A stretch of 7,497 nucleotides of DNA, from the NCBI GenBank assembly GCA_009702205.1, contig WLIM01000053.1:1-7497 (forward strand), given 5' to 3'. The notes under the pieces were generated by a model. It worked only from the letters and a program-made list of their open reading frames with translations. It ran no database searches and was not told the DNA's origin. The position numbers and the translations under genes are program-made. Positions 1-6,427 of the stretch are shown piece by piece (position 1 is the stretch's first letter; the number at the start of each line of letters is the position of its first letter). Source of the DNA: Actinomycetota bacterium. Its GTDB lineage: Bacteria > Actinomycetota > Actinomycetes > Nanopelagicales > Nanopelagicaceae.

Positions 1-952
1 AGATAAAGGTTTTGATGGCAATTCCTGCGGGGTATCGCTATCAATTGGTCAGCAATCAAGTGACATCGCACAAGGTGTTGATTCAGCGTTCGAAAAGCGA
101 GTCTCCTCATCAGTTGATCCGCTTGACTTACAAGGCGCCGGTGACCAAGGTTTGATGTTCGGATACGCGTGCGATGACACTCCCGAATTGATGCCGCTTC
201 CGATATCACTTGCCCACAAACTTTCATTACAACTATCTTCAATTCGCAAAGCCGGGGCCGTTGATTACCTGCGTCCCGATGGAAAAACTCAAGTAACAAT
301 TGAATATAACGGAGATAAAGCGGTAGCGCTAAACACGATTGTTATCTCTACTCAACATGCACCACATGTGGATCTGGAGAAGACACTTACACCAGATTTG
401 AAGAAACTTGTTATTGATCCAATTATTTCTGGACTAAATATTGATACTTCTGATGTTCGAATATTGATAAATCCGACTGGCCGCTTTGTTATTGGTGGAC
501 CAATGGGGGATGCCGGTTTAACTGGTCGCAAAATTATCGTTGACACTTACGGAGGAATGGCACGCCATGGAGGTGGTGCCTTTTCAGGTAAGGATCCATC
601 TAAAGTTGATAGGAGCGCAGCCTATGCGATGCGCTGGATTGCAAAGAATGTCGTTGCTGCTGGTCTTGCCACAAGATGTGAAGTTCAAGTTGCATATGCA
701 ATTGGAAAAGCCCAACCTGTTGGACTTTTCATTGAAACTTTCGGTACTGAAAAAGTATCTCCTGAACGCATCTCTGATGCGGTACTTGCGACCTTCGATT
801 TACGTCCAGCTGCAATAATCAAAGACTTAAATTTACTTCGACCAATCTATTCTGCGACAGCGTCTTATGGGCACTTCGGTCGAGAGCTTCCCGACTTCAC
901 TTGGGAGAAGACTGATCGCGCTGCTGCTCTCAAAGAAGCCGCATCACGGTAA
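1..952 (+). CDS. metK: S-adenosylmethionine synthetase, 5' end cut off by window edge
   Basis: Cytosolic enzyme that makes S-adenosylmethionine from ATP and methionine, the methyl donor used for example by RsmB in this same window. The reading frame is open from base 2 and ends with TAA at 950-952, giving 316 visible residues of a family usually near 400. The missing part is the N-terminal third. Visible family marks are GAGDQG at 134-151, LRPDGK (matching the E. coli Asp163/Lys165 region), TGRKIIVDTYGG, and the glycine-rich loop GGGAFSGKD at 569-595, followed by PSKVDRSA. The E. coli ATP/phosphate-binding residues Arg244, Lys245, Lys265, Lys269 and Asp271 all have counterparts. Compared with E. 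coli there are about ten extra residues just before GAGDQG, as I recall for actinobacterial MetK. An ATG at 155 is internal to the gene and is not the start. priA follows after 6 bases, so the two are probably co-transcribed. Identification is very secure. Confidence 0.97.
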   Translation, partial: DKGFDGNSCGVSLSIGQQSSDIAQGVDSAFEKRVSSSVDPLDLQGAGDQGLMFGYACDDTPELMPLPISLAHKLSLQLSSIRKAGAVDYLRPDGKTQVTIEYNGDKAVALNTIVISTQHAPHVDLEKTLTPDLKKLVIDPIISGLNIDTSDVRILINPTGRFVIGGPMGDAGLTGRKIIVDTYGGMARHGGGAFSGKDPSKVDRSAAYAMRWIAKNVVAAGLATRCEVQVAYAIGKAQPVGLFIETFGTEKVSPERISDAVLATFDLRPAAIIKDLNLLRPIYSATASYGHFGRELPDFTWEKTDRAAALKEAASR

Positions 953-958
953 TCTCTC

Positions 959-2815
959 GTGGCTGATGTAAAGCCACTGCGTTTAAAGACGCAACGGGTA
1001 GCTAGCAAAGTTGAGATTGCACAACACTCTCCAATTGCCCAAGTCTGTGTTGATACTGGAATTTTCCATCTGCAAAATCAATTCGACTATCTAATTCCAG
1101 AGACGATCTCAGAGCAACTAGTGCCAGGGGTTCTAGTTAAAGTTCCATTCGGTGCCTCGCAGCAACTTGGCTATGTTGTTAGTCGCGGCTCCGGTGAAAT
1201 CGCGCAATCTAAACTGAAAACAATTACTAAGTTAGTTTCACCAATTCCATTGTTCACTGAAGAATTGCTGGAGAATATCGATGCAGTTTGTGAGCGTTAT
1301 GCATGCAAGCCTTGGGATTTGGTAAAGAGTGCAATTCCACCAAGGGTTGGAGCAGTAGAAAAGGCTTTTTTGGAACGTGCACCTAAAGAGGTTGCGCCAA
1401 CTTCCTTTGCGTTGAAACATCGCCTACTAATAGTGAACAGTCTTTTTGAGCTAAGAAATGAGATTGAAGTCCTCTTAAAATCATTGAATAAGTCAGAACA
1501 GTTGTTGGTGTTACTTCCTGATGAGCGTGATTTGGCACAACTTCTCTCTCTGATTTTTACGGAGCAACCTTTAGTTCTCTCATCAACTCTTGAGAAATCT
1601 GAGCGCTATGAAAATTACCTTAAGGCAAGGTTCGATCTTCCAAAATTGATATTCGGCAATAGGAGTGCTGTCTTTACTCCACTTGCCCCAAACTCGAAAA
1701 TCCTAATTTTCAACGATGGCGATGAATCAATGTATGAACGGCGCCATCCAGGATGGAATGTGAGAGATGTTGCGCTGCTTCGTAGCTCTGATTTCTCAAT
1801 TATCTTTGCCGGTGCTTCGCCATCACTAGAGGTTGCGAGACTTGCAAAACTTGGCTGGATCGAAACTAGTGCTAAACGTAGTATCGCAACAAAAAATAGA
1901 AGTAAGTTTGTGTTTTCCGATTCTCGGGAGAGCGACATCGGAGTAATTAAGGCAGGAATCAAAGAGGGTAACGTTCTAGTATCGATGGCAGAGACAGGTT
2001 ATGTGAATGCTATTGCCTGCCAAAAATGTCGCAATCAGGCAAAGTGTGATTGTGGTGGCAAACTCTACATTCCAACAAAATCAAGTGTTCCTATTTGCAC
2101 GCTCTGTGAATCCAAATTCGCTTCATGGAAATGCACATGGTGTTCTGGCGATCAAATGCGAGCAATTAGTCGTGGTTCATCTCGTTATGTTGAAGAGATT
2201 TCGAAAGCCGTTCCAGGAGTCCGCGTTCTTTTAAGTAAAGGCGGATCAAGGATTGATATCTTGCCGAAAACAGCAGAAAATCTCTTGGTAATCTCCTCAT
2301 ACGGCTGCGAGCCGATCGGGCAATATTCGGCTGTTGTTCTACATTCTCTTGAGAATTTAACTAATAGAATTGAATTACGTAGTCTCGAAAATATTCGCAG
2401 AATCCTATTTGAGAATATCGGAAAAGTTTCTGTACAAAATAGCGCTTCGGTATTTGTGGATTTGCTCACGGCAAATCCAATTTCCCAGGGGCTTATCCGC
2501 AACGATGCAATTAGTCTTTGCGAATTAGAGTTAGAAGATCGAAAAAGTTCAGGTCTTCCACCATTTACGCGTGTGGCTACTATCTCGGGGGAGAGCGCTG
2601 CAATTCGAGCGTTGGCCAATCAATTGAATGACAATGAGCTATTTACCGGCACATCTGGTTTAACGACTAACGCTACAGGGCAATCGAAACTAGTTCTTCG
2701 AGCTCCTATTGATAAGTCAGAGCAGTTTTCACTTTTTTTCAGAGACCTGGCGAGATATCGAAGTTTGAAGGGGCTTACACCGCTCTCGATTCGTATAGAT
2801 CCATTTTCTATTTAG
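959..2815 (+). CDS. priA: Primosomal protein N' (PriA), actinobacterial type lacking helicase motifs
   Basis: Replication-restart protein expected to recognise stalled or branched replication forks; 618 aa, shorter than E. coli PriA (732). Residues about 25-75 look like the PriA 3'-DNA-binding domain (FDYLIPE, then KVPFG and GYVVSRG), and about 105-130 like the following winged-helix segment. The ATPase core is recognisable in outline but disabled. The Walker A position (about 155-170) has no GxGKT. The DEEH box is replaced by NDGDESMYE (252-260), and GTATPSLE by AGASPSLE (284-291). A zinc-binding insert carries eight cysteines: 354, 357, 363, 365, 380, 383, 392 and 395. The C-terminal region has the family pattern ER...LPPF as EDR...LPPF (526-536). 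Loss of helicase motifs is known for actinobacterial PriA, so this is probably a functional non-helicase protein, not a pseudogene. The start is a GTG 6 bases after the metK stop, without a clear ribosome binding site, which suggests translation coupled to metK. Confidence 0.92.
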   Translation: MADVKPLRLKTQRVASKVEIAQHSPIAQVCVDTGIFHLQNQFDYLIPETISEQLVPGVLVKVPFGASQQLGYVVSRGSGEIAQSKLKTITKLVSPIPLFTEELLENIDAVCERYACKPWDLVKSAIPPRVGAVEKAFLERAPKEVAPTSFALKHRLLIVNSLFELRNEIEVLLKSLNKSEQLLVLLPDERDLAQLLSLIFTEQPLVLSSTLEKSERYENYLKARFDLPKLIFGNRSAVFTPLAPNSKILIFNDGDESMYERRHPGWNVRDVALLRSSDFSIIFAGASPSLEVARLAKLGWIETSAKRSIATKNRSKFVFSDSRESDIGVIKAGIKEGNVLVSMAETGYVNAIACQKCRNQAKCDCGGKLYIPTKSSVPICTLCESKFASWKCTWCSGDQMRAISRGSSRYVEEISKAVPGVRVLLSKGGSRIDILPKTAENLLVISSYGCEPIGQYSAVVLHSLENLTNRIELRSLENIRRILFENIGKVSVQNSASVFVDLLTANPISQGLIRNDAISLCELELEDRKSSGLPPFTRVATISGESAAIRALANQLNDNELFTGTSGLTTNATGQSKLVLRAPIDKSEQFSLFFRDLARYRSLKGLTPLSIRIDPFSI

Positions 2816-2841
2816 GCAATTCAATATCTAGACATTAGAAT
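2813..2841 (+). promoter_or_regulatory. Candidate promoter for def, leaderless geometry
   Basis: TAGGCA at 2813-2818 (4 of 6 matches to TTGACA, overlapping the priA stop codon) lies 17 bases before TAGAAT at 2836-2841 (5 of 6 matches to TATAAT). The -10 hexamer ends 6 bases before the def ATG, so a standard start point falls on the A of that ATG. No Shine-Dalgarno sequence precedes the ATG, which fits a leaderless mRNA, common in Actinobacteria. The elements are seen in the sequence; promoter activity is inferred. Confidence 0.55.
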
Positions 2842-2844
2842 TGC
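2816..2844. repeat. Perfect 7-bp inverted repeat between priA and def
   Basis: GCAATTC at 2816-2822 is mirrored exactly by GAATTGC at 2838-2844, with 15 bases between the arms and arm centres 22 bp apart, about two helical turns. The left arm overlaps the candidate -35 and the right arm overlaps the candidate -10 of def, so it is placed like a repressor operator. It could instead fold as a weak hairpin at the end of the priA transcript. There is no T-run after it, so it is not a classical terminator. Confidence 0.5.
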
Positions 2845-2847
2845 GCT

Positions 2848-3408
2848 ATGTCTGTCCAACCAATTCGCTTCTTTGGCGATCCTGTTTTAACGACACCGGC
2901 TGGGCTTGTAACAACATTTGATAAAGAGTTGCGGACTTTAGTTTCTGATTTAACAGACACTATGCATGATGCTCCAGGAGCTGGTCTAGCAGCCCCTCAA
3001 ATTGGAGTCTCACTGCAAGTATTTGTTTGGGACATTGAGGAGGGCTCTGGACATTTGATTAATCCAACTCTCGATCTATCTTCCGATTTACAAGATGGAG
3101 AAGAAGGTTGCCTGAGCTTTCCAGGTCTGACTTATGAAACGCCCCGCGCCTTTCGCGCAGTCGCAAAAGGTTTCAACATGCACGGAGAACCCATAACTAT
3201 TGAGGGGACAGAACTATTGGCCCGAGTTCTTCAACATGAGACCGATCACTTAAATGGCATTGTCTTTATCGATCGGTTGATTGCAGAAGAGCGCAAGAAG
3301 GCGATGGCTGATATCCGTAACTCTGATTGGTTTAATGAAGCTAAAGAACTCGGAAGTACACCTACTTTTAAAATAAGTCCACATTCAACGAATGGCAAGG
3401 CAATATAG
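2848..3408 (+). CDS. def: Peptide deformylase
   Basis: Cytosolic metalloenzyme that removes the formyl group from the N-terminal methionine of newly made proteins. The protein has 186 aa, normal for the family. All three signature motifs are intact: motif I GAGLAAPQIG (residues 44-53), motif II EGCLS (86-90) with metal ligand Cys88, and motif III QHETDH (129-134) with ligands His130 and His134 and catalytic Glu131. The start is the ATG at 2848, giving MSVQPIRFFGDPVL, the usual N-terminal pattern with the conserved GDPVL. No ribosome binding site precedes it; a -10-like hexamer at 2836-2841 suggests a leaderless message starting at this ATG. The next gene is fmt, which encodes the enzyme adding the formyl group; it begins about one base after this stop (TAG 3406-3408). 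The two opposing activities are therefore probably made from one transcript. Confidence 0.97.
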   Translation: MSVQPIRFFGDPVLTTPAGLVTTFDKELRTLVSDLTDTMHDAPGAGLAAPQIGVSLQVFVWDIEEGSGHLINPTLDLSSDLQDGEEGCLSFPGLTYETPRAFRAVAKGFNMHGEPITIEGTELLARVLQHETDHLNGIVFIDRLIAEERKKAMADIRNSDWFNEAKELGSTPTFKISPHSTNGKAI

Positions 3409-3409
3409 A

Positions 3410-4327
3410 GTGCAACTATCAGTAGCGAGTTCATCTTTAGTATCTCTTCCCATTATTGAAGCGATATTAGAATCTGATCATGTGATTGGTTCAATCATCA
3501 CAAATCCAGATAAACCTACTGGCAGAGGCAAAAAAATTGAGCCCAACGATCTCGCCAAATGGGCAGAGGCTAAAGGTCTCCCATTAGCTAAACCTGGCGA
3601 TACTTCAGAGTTAAACCGTCACTTACTCGACGTGCAACCGCAGTTGATAGTAACTGTGGCCTATGGTCGGCTTATTCCGGTTGAACTTCTTCACGGTCCT
3701 AGATTTGGTTGGATCAACTTACATTTCTCGGTACTTCCTAAATTGCGAGGCGCCGCACCAGTGCAGTGGGCAATTCTAAATGGCGATAGAACAACCGGCT
3801 ACACAATTTTCAAATTGGATAAGGGAATGGATACTGGCCCGGTATATCTCTCGAAAGAGGTAAATATCGGCGAAAGCGACACAACTCCAATTCTGTTAGA
3901 GAAACTAGGACGTTTGGCTGCGCCAGATTTACTTGATGTTATTTCGACTATAGGAAAAACAAGAGCGACACCACAACCACTTTCAGGAGTGAGCCTAGCG
4001 CCGAAGATAAGTAAGGATATGGCTCGAATAAATTGGAGCAGCGACACCGAAACCATTTTGCGTCAAAATCGTGCGCTCTCAGATAATCCTGGAATCTGGA
4101 GCACTTTCAATGGTGAACGCATTGCCCTCTATGGCATTGAAGAAGTTCTGCTCTCCAACTCACTTAAAGCTGCGGGAGACATCGAGGTTGTTGAGAATAA
4201 GTTGTTAGTGCGCACAGGCGATAGCGTCGTAGCAATTGATGAGGTAATTCCAGCTGGCAAGAAACGAATGAGTGCAGAGGATTTCGCAAGAGGCGCGCGC
4301 CTTGCGGCAGGATCCAAATTTGAATAG
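3410..4327 (+). CDS. fmt: Methionyl-tRNA formyltransferase
   Basis: Transfers a formyl group from 10-formyltetrahydrofolate to initiator Met-tRNA; 305 aa from the chosen start. The N-terminal Rossmann-like catalytic domain (about 1-180) contains PDKPTGRGKK, matching the tRNA-acceptor loop. It also has the catalytic triad of the formyltransferase family: Asn103 and His105 in NLHFSVLP, and Asp141 in GMDTGP. A C-terminal OB-like domain follows (about 200-305), ending with the conserved PAGKKRMS stretch. The usual GTP of the N-terminal FAGTP motif is replaced by SSS (VASSS). I chose the GTG at 3410, one base after the def stop, because it gives MQLSVASSS, aligning with the normal family start. 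It also has a weak AAGG at 3397-3400. An ATG at 3392, overlapping def by 17 bases, would add six residues and remains possible. The 3' end overlaps the preferred rsmB start, as expected for a coupled operon. Confidence 0.95.
   Translation: MQLSVASSSLVSLPIIEAILESDHVIGSIITNPDKPTGRGKKIEPNDLAKWAEAKGLPLAKPGDTSELNRHLLDVQPQLIVTVAYGRLIPVELLHGPRFGWINLHFSVLPKLRGAAPVQWAILNGDRTTGYTIFKLDKGMDTGPVYLSKEVNIGESDTTPILLEKLGRLAAPDLLDVISTIGKTRATPQPLSGVSLAPKISKDMARINWSSDTETILRQNRALSDNPGIWSTFNGERIALYGIEEVLLSNSLKAAGDIEVVENKLLVRTGDSVVAIDEVIPAGKKRMSAEDFARGARLAAGSKFE
4309..4312 (+). promoter_or_regulatory. Ribosome binding site deciding the rsmB start
   Basis: AGGA at 4309-4312, inside the end of fmt, lies 7 bases before the TTG at 4320. 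No comparable site precedes the upstream in-frame GTG at 4272, so this supports the TTG as the rsmB start. Confidence 0.5.
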
Positions 4328-5684
4328 CAAACCTTTCAAACCCTTCAAACGAGCAAAACCTAGCCCAGCTCGCTTGCTTGCTTTCGATTTAGTAACACAA
4401 GTTAATCGCGGTGGGGCATTTGCAAATTTAAGACTTCCAGAGTTGTTATCGGAGTCGAATTTGGAGCTTCGAGATCGAGCTTTTGCAACAGAACTCTCCT
4501 ATGGAACGTTACGGATGCAGGGTAAACACGACTATGCAATAAGTAAGAAAATCGATCGAGCATTTGAAGAACTAGATGAAAAAGTTGTGGATTTATTGCG
4601 TTTGGGTGTGCACCAAATTTTTGAGATGCGCGTTCCGGTTCATGCCGCGGTTGGCGAAACAGTAGAGCTTGCAAGAGCTGTGGCAGGCGAATCAAAGGCG
4701 AGTTATGTAAATGCACTACTACGCTCGATAGCAGCAGATACAGAAATCTATTTAGAGCTAGAGAATGACGCGGAAGTTGATAATCTGTTTAAGTTGTCAA
4801 TTCTTTATTCGCATCCAACATGGATAATTTCGGCATACTTTGACCAACTTAAGGATTGGGACGCGGTAATCAATTTATTGAAAATCAATAACGTTGCGCC
4901 CTCTCCACATATTGTTGCCTGGCCAGGAAAATCTACGGTGGCAGAAATTCTCGAGGTTGGGGGCGAGAAACTCCCAATAGGAACATACTCTGTACTTTCT
5001 AACCATTTACCAAACGAATATCCTGCTATCAAAGATAAGCGAGCTGGTATTCAAGATATGGGTTCACAGTTGATAGCGGAAATTTTCTATCAGACAAAAG
5101 ATGAGCATTCCCTCTCTTGGCTTGATCTCTGTGCAGGCCCAGGTGGAAAAGCTGCATTGCTCAACAATTTATTGGCTACTGAAATACCGAGCGCACACTT
5201 TAAGGCTAATGAACCGAGTGACCACAGAGCGGAATTAGTAGCGCGAGTGGTTCCGCGATCCAAAATTGTCTCCTTCGATGGTCGTAATTTTGAAGATTTT
5301 GGTGAAACTTTTGATCGCATTTTAATTGATGCACCGTGTTCGGGATTGGGCGCACTTCGACGTAGACCTGAAGCGAGATGGCGTCGTTCACTCAATGATC
5401 TCAAGGAGTTATTGCCACTTCAACGCGAATTGATTGACTCTGCTTATGAAATGTTGAATGTAGATGGAATCATCGGGTTCGCAACCTGTTCACCACTCTT
5501 GGCTGAAACAAAAGGGCAAATTCTAGATGCGCTTTATCGTCATAAGAACCTACAACTACTGAACATTTCAGAGTTCTCGCCAGCAGGATCTCTTGGAGTA
5601 AATACTGACGGAACACTTCAACTTTGGACACACCTGCAGGAATCTGATTCTATGTTTATGGCGTTGCTAAAACGAACTTCCTAA
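4320..5684 (+). CDS. rsmB: 16S rRNA (cytosine-C5)-methyltransferase RsmB (Sun/Fmu)
   Basis: SAM-dependent enzyme that, by family, methylates C967 (E. coli numbering) of 16S rRNA; 454 aa from the preferred start. A basic lysine-rich tail (1-15) leads into a NusB-like RNA-binding domain (about 16-140, with FATELSYGTLR and YVNALLR). A Rossmann-fold methyltransferase domain follows: QDMGSQL (245-251), the SAM-binding motif LDLCAGPGGK (268-277), motif IV DAPCSG with Asp337 and Cys340, and motif VI TCSPLLAE with Cys390. The two cysteines correspond to the catalytic and product-release cysteines of m5C methyltransferases; the family's more usual TCSPHPAE reads TCSPLLAE here. The frame stays open back to a GTG at 4272. 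I prefer TTG 4320, which overlaps the end of fmt by 8 bases, because it has AGGA at good spacing and starts right before the conserved domain. Its methyl donor comes from MetK, encoded upstream. Confidence 0.94.
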   Translation: MNSKPFKPFKRAKPSPARLLAFDLVTQVNRGGAFANLRLPELLSESNLELRDRAFATELSYGTLRMQGKHDYAISKKIDRAFEELDEKVVDLLRLGVHQIFEMRVPVHAAVGETVELARAVAGESKASYVNALLRSIAADTEIYLELENDAEVDNLFKLSILYSHPTWIISAYFDQLKDWDAVINLLKINNVAPSPHIVAWPGKSTVAEILEVGGEKLPIGTYSVLSNHLPNEYPAIKDKRAGIQDMGSQLIAEIFYQTKDEHSLSWLDLCAGPGGKAALLNNLLATEIPSAHFKANEPSDHRAELVARVVPRSKIVSFDGRNFEDFGETFDRILIDAPCSGLGALRRRPEARWRRSLNDLKELLPLQRELIDSAYEMLNVDGIIGFATCSPLLAETKGQILDALYRHKNLQLLNISEFSPAGSLGVNTDGTLQLWTHLQESDSMFMALLKRTS

Positions 5685-5693
5685 ACTAGAACG

Positions 5694-5699
5694 TAGAAT
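5694..5699 (+). promoter_or_regulatory. Candidate -10 element upstream of rpe
   Basis: TAGAAT (5 of 6 to TATAAT), the same hexamer as before def, lies in the 49-base gap after rsmB. A start near base 5706 would give a leader of about 28 bases carrying the strong rpe ribosome binding site. No convincing -35 hexamer is visible at 16-18 bases spacing, so the call is tentative. Confidence 0.35.
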
Positions 5700-5721
5700 T
5701 GATTGATATCGTGAGAAATCT

Positions 5722-5727
5722 AGGGGG
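5722..5727 (+). promoter_or_regulatory. Strong ribosome binding site for rpe
   Basis: AGGGGG lies 6 bases before the TTG at 5734. It is the purine-rich core expected to pair with the 16S rRNA 3' end and it fixes the non-ATG start of rpe. Confidence 0.7.
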
Positions 5728-5733
5728 AACGTT

Positions 5734-6393
5734 TTGATAAGGATTTGCCCAAGTATTTTAAACGCAGACAGATCAAATCTGCCTCACGAAATCTCCAGAA
5801 TATCCGCGCAATCAGATCTCCTCCACCTAGATGTGATGGATAATATTTTTGTTCCCAACATGACTTTCACGCTGGAAGAGTCTCGTAAAATTATTCAAGA
5901 AACTCCAATTCCAGTTGATGCGCATCTCATGATAATTGACCCTGATTCAAAGGCTCATTTATATGCGCAAGCAGGCGCGGCAAGTGTCACATTCCATCTA
6001 GAAGCCAGCTCTAATCCAGAAGCCACAGGCCAATTGATTAAGAGTGAAGGCGCGAGAGTTGGAATTGCGTTAAAGCCAAATACACACTTCTCAGAACTGG
6101 CACCGCTCTTGGATTTTGTGGATATGGTGCTGATCATGACTGTAGAGCCCGGATTTGGAGGACAAAGCTTTATGTCTGAGATGATGCCAAAAGTTTCAGA
6201 GGCTCGTGCAGAAATTGATTCAAAACATTTTGGCAAAATCTGGTTGCAAGTTGATGGTGGTATTTCGCTAGATACAATCGAGGAAGCTACCTTCGCTGGA
6301 GCAGATACCTTTGTTGCAGGAAGTGCAGTTTTCAAAGCGGAGAAGCCAGGTGATATGGTGGAATTATTACGAGCTAAAGCGAGTAAAAGGTAA
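5734..6393 (+). CDS. rpe: Ribulose-phosphate 3-epimerase
   Basis: Cytosolic TIM-barrel enzyme interconverting ribulose-5-phosphate and xylulose-5-phosphate in the pentose phosphate pathway; 219 aa, typical length. Visible motifs run in order along the barrel: CPSILNAD near the N-terminus, HLDVMD with His31 and Asp33, DAHLM with His64, the phosphate-loop motif TVEPGFGGQSF (136-146), VDGGI with Asp174, and VAGSAVF near the end. His31, Asp33, His64 and Asp174 match the metal ligands of the family; the two aspartates are also the acid/base pair. The start is a TTG at 5734, supported by a strong AGGGGG and by the conserved residues beginning almost at once. A 49-base gap with a -10-like hexamer separates it from rsmB, so it may have its own promoter as well as read-through. 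Its link to the following genes is metabolic: pentose phosphates feed PRPP, the substrate of HisG. Confidence 0.96.
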   Translation: MIRICPSILNADRSNLPHEISRISAQSDLLHLDVMDNIFVPNMTFTLEESRKIIQETPIPVDAHLMIIDPDSKAHLYAQAGAASVTFHLEASSNPEATGQLIKSEGARVGIALKPNTHFSELAPLLDFVDMVLIMTVEPGFGGQSFMSEMMPKVSEARAEIDSKHFGKIWLQVDGGISLDTIEEATFAGADTFVAGSAVFKAEKPGDMVELLRAKASKR

Positions 6394-6415
6394 GCATCGA
6401 TCCTGGTAAGTAGGT

Positions 6416-6421
6416 TAAAAT
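6416..6421 (+). promoter_or_regulatory. Candidate -10 element for hisE, leaderless geometry
   Basis: TAAAAT (5 of 6 to TATAAT) ends 6 bases before the hisE ATG at 6428, exactly the spacing seen before def. Transcription would begin at the A of the ATG. No Shine-Dalgarno sequence lies at proper distance and no good -35 is visible. Confidence 0.5.
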
Positions 6422-6427
6422 TCGACC

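Noticed and set aside
540..818. 92-codon plus-strand frame inside metK
   Set aside because: It covers the most conserved part of metK in another frame and has no supporting signal of its own.
1615..1962. 115-codon open frame on the minus strand across priA
   Set aside because: Same reason: no motif, no start signal, full overlap with the helicase-like part of priA.
2185..2619. 144-codon open frame on the minus strand across priA
   Set aside because: Serine/arginine-rich low-information translation with no motif, opposite a well supported priA.
959..2815. priA as a decayed pseudogene because the ATPase motifs are missing
   Set aside because: The frame is intact over 618 codons, the other domains are conserved, and loss of these motifs is known for actinobacterial PriA.
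2816..2847. Rho-independent terminator after priA
   Set aside because: The inverted repeat has an AT-rich 7-bp stem, a 15-base loop and no T-run after it.
5686..5723. CTAGA ... TCTAG inverted repeat in the gap before rpe
   Set aside because: Only 5 bp with 28 bases between arms in an AT-rich gap; chance is the simplest explanation.
5835..5860. Rpe with Asn in place of Gly after the VMD motif (MDN instead of MDG)
   Set aside because: Asn here is familiar from other actinobacterial epimerases and the metal ligands are intact.
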